Source: Methanomicrobiales archaeon
Lineage (GTDB): Archaea; Halobacteriota; Methanomicrobia; Methanomicrobiales; Methanospirillaceae
Direction of reading: 5' to 3'
NCBI GenBank assembly: GCA_022841205.1
Contig: JALHCK010000003.1
Coordinates: 1-64,000 of the forward strand
Length of the DNA stretch: 64,000 nt
In this document: one piece after another, positions 60,118-64,000 of the stretch
Layout of the letters: each line of letters starts with the position of its first letter
Numbering within the stretch: the first letter of the stretch is position 1
Made by a program: the position numbers and the translations under genes
The notes under the pieces: generated by a model
What the model saw: the letters and a program-made list of their open reading frames with translations, nothing else
What the model was told of the DNA's origin: nothing
The model's database searches: none

Positions 60118-60126
60118 CTTATTTAA
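60118..60126 (-). promoter_or_regulatory. TATA box of fdhAB
   Basis: The minus strand reads TTAAATAAG about 40 bases before the fdhA ATG at 60082. The sequence between box and ATG contains no other start signal. Confidence 0.45.
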
Positions 60127-60283
60127 CAGTAATGATTAACATCGATGAGATTGATGATTACCGGTGGATCTATGGATGCGCAGATGACCGGCACCAGGGC
60201 CGGGAAAAGTTCATTCCGGGAGCAGTTGGGATGAAGAAACGTTTTCCTGAAGAATTTTGCAGGGCCTGGAGGACGGCTCAGGC

Positions 60284-60769
60284 ATGCGCCCCGTAAAAGT
60301 ACCCCCTATGCTCCAGGCGCTGGTCCAGGCCGGCATGTCCGCGGTTGATGGGAGAGAGTTTTCATCGCTGGAATACTGCCCGCACTGCGGCGGTGAAGTT
60401 TCCGGGTATGACCGGAAGGTGCGGAAATTCGCCACGCTCGTAGAGGACGGATCCGAGCGGGACATCCACGTCACGGTGCGGAGGTATCGGTGTGGCCGGT
60501 GCGGGGCGGTTGTCCCGGCACGGGCGCCGTTTTACCCGGGAACGCGGCTGGGGTCCCCGGTAATCGATCTCTGCATAGTCCTCTCCTCCACTCTCACCCC
60601 CGGGAGGACCGTCGAATTCATGAGAGCACTCGGCATCGTGGTCGACCGGGGCACGGTGCGAAACCTCCGGGCCCGGGATTTCGGGACGATACCGACCACA
60701 GAGATGTTCGGGACGGTCCTACCCCAGTCCGTAGTCTCCCTCTCACTGGCGGCCTTCAGGACCCTCTAG
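60284..60769 (+). CDS. Zinc-ribbon protein related to transposase N-termini (161 aa)
   Basis: The protein has YCPHCGGEV and YRCGRCGAVVP (two CxxC pairs around a strand-rich spacer), then a helical part (GSPVIDLCIVLSSTLTPGRTVEFMRALGIVVDRGTVRNL) resembling the helix-turn-helix that follows the zinc ribbon in ISL3/IS66-like transposases. No catalytic DDE domain follows; the frame ends in LAAFRTL and the convergent gene begins. It may be a domesticated transposase fragment used as DNA-binding protein. I chose the ATG at 60284, which has GGAGG 11 bases upstream. Confidence 0.6.
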   Translation: MRPVKVPPMLQALVQAGMSAVDGREFSSLEYCPHCGGEVSGYDRKVRKFATLVEDGSERDIHVTVRRYRCGRCGAVVPARAPFYPGTRLGSPVIDLCIVLSSTLTPGRTVEFMRALGIVVDRGTVRNLRARDFGTIPTTEMFGTVLPQSVVSLSLAAFRTL

Positions 60770-60964
60770 GCGGCTGCCGTCATACGGGCAGTATGCCGTC
60801 CTCAGGTCGGCCGTCTCAAACCCGCACCGGGGACACCGTTTCACCGGCCTTTCCCGGACGAAGGGGATGAGCGGGATGAAAAGAAAGACGAAGAAGAACG
60901 GAAGCCCGAGACCGTAAAGTAACGCCGTCACCGCAAGGGAGCCGGCGAGCAGGACAAGGCTCAG
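60743..60964 (-). CDS. Small membrane protein with C-terminal zinc ribbon
   Basis: The frame gives about 73 residues: two closely spaced hydrophobic segments (LVLLAGSLAVTALLYGLGL and FFFVFLFIPLIPFV) and a ribbon RCPRCGFETADLRTAYCPYDGSRL, in which the second half has C-P-Y-D instead of CxxC. No ATG is available near the sensible start; a CTG overlapping the mfnF stop (CTGA) is my best guess. The ATG at 61096 would overlap the upstream gene by 136 bases. Its function is unknown. Confidence 0.5.
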   Translation of the reverse strand: MSLVLLAGSLAVTALLYGLGLPFFFVFLFIPLIPFVRERPVKRCPRCGFETADLRTAYCPYDGSRLEGPEGRQ

Positions 60965-61893
60965 CTGCCAGGGCTTCGTAGCGCCACCTCCCGCACCGCG
61001 AAAGCGGGCAGGGCACCGGCCCCCGCCCCGAGCTCCCCTGCAAGGTCCCTGCCGGACAGGATGGCTGAGGCAAGCGCAGACCCGGTACCGGCACAAAGGA
61101 TCTCTCCTGTCCCGTGCCGGCGCCGGACATTATCAACCGCGGCACAGATGAGCGACCGCTGGGCATCCCAGAACGATGCGGCAACAGCACAGGCCCCCTC
61201 CTCCCCGATCTCTTCGAGGTCGGCACAGACGACCCGGGCAAGCCTTCTTTGGCATGACTCGCGGTCCCGCCCCTTCCCGTCAGGGGTGCCGGACGTGTAA
61301 TCTGCCATGGAGATGTGGCCGAGCACCAGGTGGGCATCGCCACTGCAGGCAAAATACTCCGGGCAGACCGGGGTGGGAATACCCGACAGGACAACTTCCC
61401 GGATAACTGCCGGGATTGTTGTCCGGAGCAGGCCGGTATAGACCAGGGTGCCGGACTGGAGGCGGAAAAGGTCGGTCAGCCCCTGCAGGGAGGCAAGGGA
61501 CACCAGGGGGATAATATCGGTCGTCGTGCTCCCGAAGTCGACCAGCAGGCTCCCCTGGTGACGATCCATCAGGTAATCGGCGGAAACGAGCCAGTTTGCG
61601 GCAGCAAGTTCCGGCACGGCGTCCCCGTGGAACCGTGCGTCCGTTCCATAGAACACGGCCCGTGGAAAGATCTCTCTGACCGAATCGACGATGTACCTGA
61701 TGCCCTCGGACTTAGAGCCGAAACAATCGGCAAGCTCCCCTGACATGACCACCGCCGCCTCTTCGCCAGGGAAGCGGTAGGAGCGCAGGATATCCCTGAT
61801 CGGGCTCTTTTCCCAGAGCGGGCAGGGGTGGATAAAAGTCCCGCTATCTGTGGCCACCTTCAGGTTTGCCCCACCGACATCGATCCCGATCAC
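60961..61893 (-). CDS. mfnF: MfnF-like H4MPT-linked C1 pathway / methanofuran synthesis protein
   Basis: The 310-residue protein of the hydantoinase/ASKHA-kinase-like fold (IGIDVGGANLKVAT at the N terminus, LLVDFGSTTTDIIPLV in the middle, ILCAGTGSALASAIL near the end) matches the family called 'H4MPT-linked C1 transfer pathway protein', shown in Methanocaldococcus to be MfnF. MfnF joins gamma-glutamyltyramine and the furan unit in methanofuran biosynthesis. The ATG overlaps the end of the tyramine-glutamate ligase gene by four bases, which supports this role because MfnD supplies gamma-glutamyltyramine. Confidence 0.85.
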   Translation of the reverse strand: MIGIDVGGANLKVATDSGTFIHPCPLWEKSPIRDILRSYRFPGEEAAVVMSGELADCFGSKSEGIRYIVDSVREIFPRAVFYGTDARFHGDAVPELAAANWLVSADYLMDRHQGSLLVDFGSTTTDIIPLVSLASLQGLTDLFRLQSGTLVYTGLLRTTIPAVIREVVLSGIPTPVCPEYFACSGDAHLVLGHISMADYTSGTPDGKGRDRESCQRRLARVVCADLEEIGEEGACAVAASFWDAQRSLICAAVDNVRRRHGTGEILCAGTGSALASAILSGRDLAGELGAGAGALPAFAVREVALRSPGS

Positions 61894-62777
61894 AGCCGCT
61901 CCACCGTGCCGTGGCAGTCAAAACGGGCACGGCCGGAGAGGTGCACGGCATCAGGACCGCCCCCTTTTGAAGCCGCGACCAGGATATCTGCGATCTCCTC
62001 TTCCATGCAGGCCGCAATCCCGATGACGCTCGTGGTGATCCGCGGGTTTACATCAACTATGTAGGGCCGGTCGGCAAGCACGATATCGATGCCGGCATAC
62101 CCCTGGCAGCCGAGGACATTCAGGGCCTTCTTTGCAGCATCGACAATTTCATCCTGGCGCTCGTGGACGACCGGGGTCTCACCCCCACGGTAGTGGAACC
62201 GTCCCTTTTCGTCGATGTGGATATCCTGGCGGTTGACCGCAAGGAGGAGCGGTGGTTTCCCGGTGTAATAGCTGCAGGCATCCCCGACAACCCTGCTCCC
62301 GACAAGGCTCACGCTCAGGTGCTCGCCGTCGATGAACCGCTGGGCGAACTCGCCCTTGCCCGGGCTCTCTTCGGAAAGACGGACATCCTGTGCGGCACAA
62401 CCCTGTTCCGGTTTGATCACCCGGAGGCCTTCGGCCACCTCTTCTGGCACAGCAATGCCGTTCCGGGAAAGGATTGTGGCGCACCGCCGCTTGTTTGCGC
62501 AGATCGCGGCATTCATGCTCCCGCACCCGATATTGTGGGTCAGATGTTCGAGAGCCGAGGTGAAGGCGAAAAGGAGGTGATCGGGGGCGATCACCAGCCC
62601 CACATCACACCCCGGAGCAAACCGCCGTATCCCGGCAAGGAAATCCCCGGGCCCGGGATGGACGACTTCGTACCCGCACCGCTCGAAGCTTTTCCCGATG
62701 GCATCGAGCATGGCGGCCCCCTCCGGTGCAAGGGCAGGGTCATGCGCAACCGAATACTCGGCAACAAATGCCTTCAT
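61890..62777 (-). CDS. mfnD: Tyramine--L-glutamate ligase-like ATP-grasp protein MfnD
   Basis: The 295-residue ATP-grasp protein would join glutamate to tyramine in methanofuran synthesis. Visible blocks are the N-terminal FVAEYSVAHDPALAPEGAAML, AICANKRRCATILSRNGIAVPEEV, VIKPEQGCAAQDVRL (ATP-binding Lys), QRFIDGEHLSVSLVGSR and GYAGIDIVLADRPYIVDVNPRITTSVIG with metal-binding Asp and Asn. It is the first gene of the operon with MfnF and is divergent from surE with 82 bases between the starts. Confidence 0.88.
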   Translation of the reverse strand: MKAFVAEYSVAHDPALAPEGAAMLDAIGKSFERCGYEVVHPGPGDFLAGIRRFAPGCDVGLVIAPDHLLFAFTSALEHLTHNIGCGSMNAAICANKRRCATILSRNGIAVPEEVAEGLRVIKPEQGCAAQDVRLSEESPGKGEFAQRFIDGEHLSVSLVGSRVVGDACSYYTGKPPLLLAVNRQDIHIDEKGRFHYRGGETPVVHERQDEIVDAAKKALNVLGCQGYAGIDIVLADRPYIVDVNPRITTSVIGIAACMEEEIADILVAASKGGGPDAVHLSGRARFDCHGTVERL

Positions 62778-62859
62778 CCATGATCAATAGCCCTGCCCCT
62801 GACATGAGCCTGACGATCGGTCAGGTTTTTCGTGCCATCCGGCAAAGTCATGGTGAACG

Positions 62860-63666
62860 ATGAAGCGAAAAATCCTGCTCACCAACGATGACGGTATCAA
62901 CTCCGCGGGGCTCTGGGCCGCCTACGAGGCCTTGAGCCCTATTGCTGAAGTGACGGTAGTGGCTCCGGCAACCCAGCAGAGCGCAGTGGGCCGGTCGATC
63001 TCCATCTTCGAACCAATCCGGGCAAACGAGATCGTCCAGAACGGGGTACGGTCCTATGCGGTCGGAGGAAAGCCGACTGACTCGGTCATCATCGGGCTCT
63101 ATGCGCTCGCACTCGGACCCGACCTGGTGGTCAGCGGGATCAACATCGGGGAGAACCTCTCCTACGAGTCTATCATGACTTCGGGCACGGTTGGTGCGGC
63201 CTTTGAGGCAGCAAACCAGGGCACACCGGCGCTCGCCTTCTCGCTCCAGGTCGAGGACCAGGGGGACAAGTTCGACGACCCCCAGTTCTACCGGCAGAGT
63301 TTTGCCGATGCAAAAAAGGTGGTGCAGGAAGTGACCCGGACCTTCCTTGACCGGAAGTTCCCCCCGGGAGCCGATGTCATCAACGTCAACATACCGTCCC
63401 TGGTGCGGGGAGGGTACGAGGTGACCCGCCTCTCAGACAAGCTCTTCCGGACCGGGGTGGAACGGCGCCTTGACCCCCGGGGACGGCCGTATTTCTGGAT
63501 CAACGGGCCGCTCGTGGATGATGCCGAAGAGGGGACCGATGTGCACGCAGTGCGGAAAGGAAACATCTCGATTACCCCGATTACCCTTGACTGTACCGCG
63601 AGGACGGCTCACGGGGAGCTCCAGCACCTCTTTAAAAGCGAAGTTGGATGGGCGAGGAGATCATGA
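62860..63666 (+). CDS. surE: 5'/3'-nucleotidase SurE
   Basis: SurE dephosphorylates nucleoside monophosphates in a metal-dependent way. The 268-residue protein has the conserved opening KILLTNDDGINSAGL, VVAPATQQSAVGRSIS, the GKPTDSVIIGL and DLVVSGINIGENLSYESIMTSGTVGAAFEA blocks. Its stop codon overlaps the ATG of rpiA (ATGA), so the two are cotranscribed, a nucleotide/pentose salvage arrangement. Confidence 0.94.
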   Translation: MKRKILLTNDDGINSAGLWAAYEALSPIAEVTVVAPATQQSAVGRSISIFEPIRANEIVQNGVRSYAVGGKPTDSVIIGLYALALGPDLVVSGINIGENLSYESIMTSGTVGAAFEAANQGTPALAFSLQVEDQGDKFDDPQFYRQSFADAKKVVQEVTRTFLDRKFPPGADVINVNIPSLVRGGYEVTRLSDKLFRTGVERRLDPRGRPYFWINGPLVDDAEEGTDVHAVRKGNISITPITLDCTARTAHGELQHLFKSEVGWARRS

Positions 63667-64000
63667 CCCCAAAGGATGGCAGTCCCGGTGTAAAAAAGCA
63701 GGCGCCCGATGATCTGAAACGGGAGGCGGGGTACTACGCTGCCGAAATGGTCGAAGACGGCATGGTGATAGGCCTTGGAACAGGCTCCACCGTTGCCTTT
63801 GCCATTGACCGCATGGCAGAGCGGGTCCGCGAAGGCCTCCGTGTAAGAGGTGTGCCGACCTCGTTTCAGGCTGAAATCAGGGCACGGAACCGTGGCATAC
63901 CCCTGGCAACGCTCAATGATTATCCGGAACTGGATCTTGCAATCGATGGGGCTGACCAGGTGGACGAAAGCCTGCGCCTCATCAAGGGAAGAGGTGCAGC
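63663..64000 (+). CDS. rpiA: Ribose-5-phosphate isomerase A (partial, cut by window end)
   Basis: The first 112 codons of RpiA are visible. Conserved parts are LKREAGYYAAEMVEDGMVIGLGTGSTVAFAI (phosphate-binding GTGST) and LDLAIDGADQVDESLRLIKGRGA, which contains the catalytic region. The enzyme interconverts ribose 5-phosphate and ribulose 5-phosphate. The start ATG lies in the surE stop codon. The C-terminal half is outside the window. Confidence 0.93.
   Translation, partial: MTPKDGSPGVKKQAPDDLKREAGYYAAEMVEDGMVIGLGTGSTVAFAIDRMAERVREGLRVRGVPTSFQAEIRARNRGIPLATLNDYPELDLAIDGADQVDESLRLIKGRGA

Noticed and set aside
1..64000. CRISPR arrays
   Set aside because: No regularly spaced direct repeats were seen anywhere; the only tandem repeat noted is the 27-base duplication at 48188.

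Overview
The window is a GC-rich, gene-dense archaeal chromosome segment. It carries FdhA/FdhB of F420-dependent formate dehydrogenase, methanofuran biosynthesis genes (MfnD- and MfnF-like), fructose-bisphosphate aldolase/phosphatase, sn-glycerol-1-phosphate dehydrogenase, a geranylgeranyl reductase family enzyme, PriS, GINS, aIF2-alpha, L44e, S27e, Nop10 and LSm. Together these indicate a formate-using methanogen. The families and the presence of EndoQ and UPF0058 fit the order Methanomicrobiales; a finer placement would be a guess.

Layout. 1-1.4 kb is accessory: the start of an IS1634-like transposase runs off the left edge, followed by a Fic-domain protein. 1.6-8.1 kb holds tRNA-Gln, a methyltransferase with a newly noticed small upstream partner, a marR-MATE efflux pair, two very small genes (one a zinc ribbon), a Yip1 membrane protein, an LSm plus Cys-rich HTH pair, and the gluconeogenic FBP aldolase/phosphatase. 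8.2-19.3 kb contains cdc48-hsp20, a folate ligase, thiC, a four-gene overlapping operon (NrdG-like, UPF0200, AP-endonuclease-like, RNase Z), a RecJ-like S1-DHH protein and tRNA-Pro. 19.3-27 kb is rich in membrane homeostasis genes (DUF89, Yip1, NfeD, SPFH, site-2 protease), then RNase HII, TrkA, and ferredoxin plus geranylgeranyl reductase.

27-34 kb is a ten-gene minus-strand information-processing cluster: UPF0058, Elp3, PriS, GINS, L44e, S27e, aIF2-alpha, Nop10 (53 aa), PAC2 and EndoQ, with gaps of 0-38 bases or overlaps. 34-43 kb holds an ADP-ribosylglycohydrolase, UPF0179, G1P dehydrogenase, DUF63, SpoIIM-like protein, ProS, cupin, zinc-ribbon and TPR proteins, and ThiD. 43-46.6 kb is looser and more accessory: an orphan nucleotidyltransferase, about 950 bases without a convincing gene, a frameshifted nuclease-like ORF, a type IV pilin and a DUF2769 protein.

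46.6-54.2 kb is the most interesting part. It has a DEAD-box helicase; a REC-PAS-PAS protein ending in a diadenylate cyclase (DisA_N) domain, next to an APC permease; and a minus-strand operon of an RLAN-like protein, a RimK-type ATP-grasp ligase, a 126-aa cysteine-rich ORF that exactly fills the gap, and a GCS2-type carboxylate-amine ligase. I read this as a candidate peptide or amide biosynthesis or modification system. 54.7-64 kb finishes with a thioredoxin, a COG1361-like surface protein, fdhAB, a transposase-like zinc-ribbon protein, mfnF/mfnD, surE and the start of rpiA.
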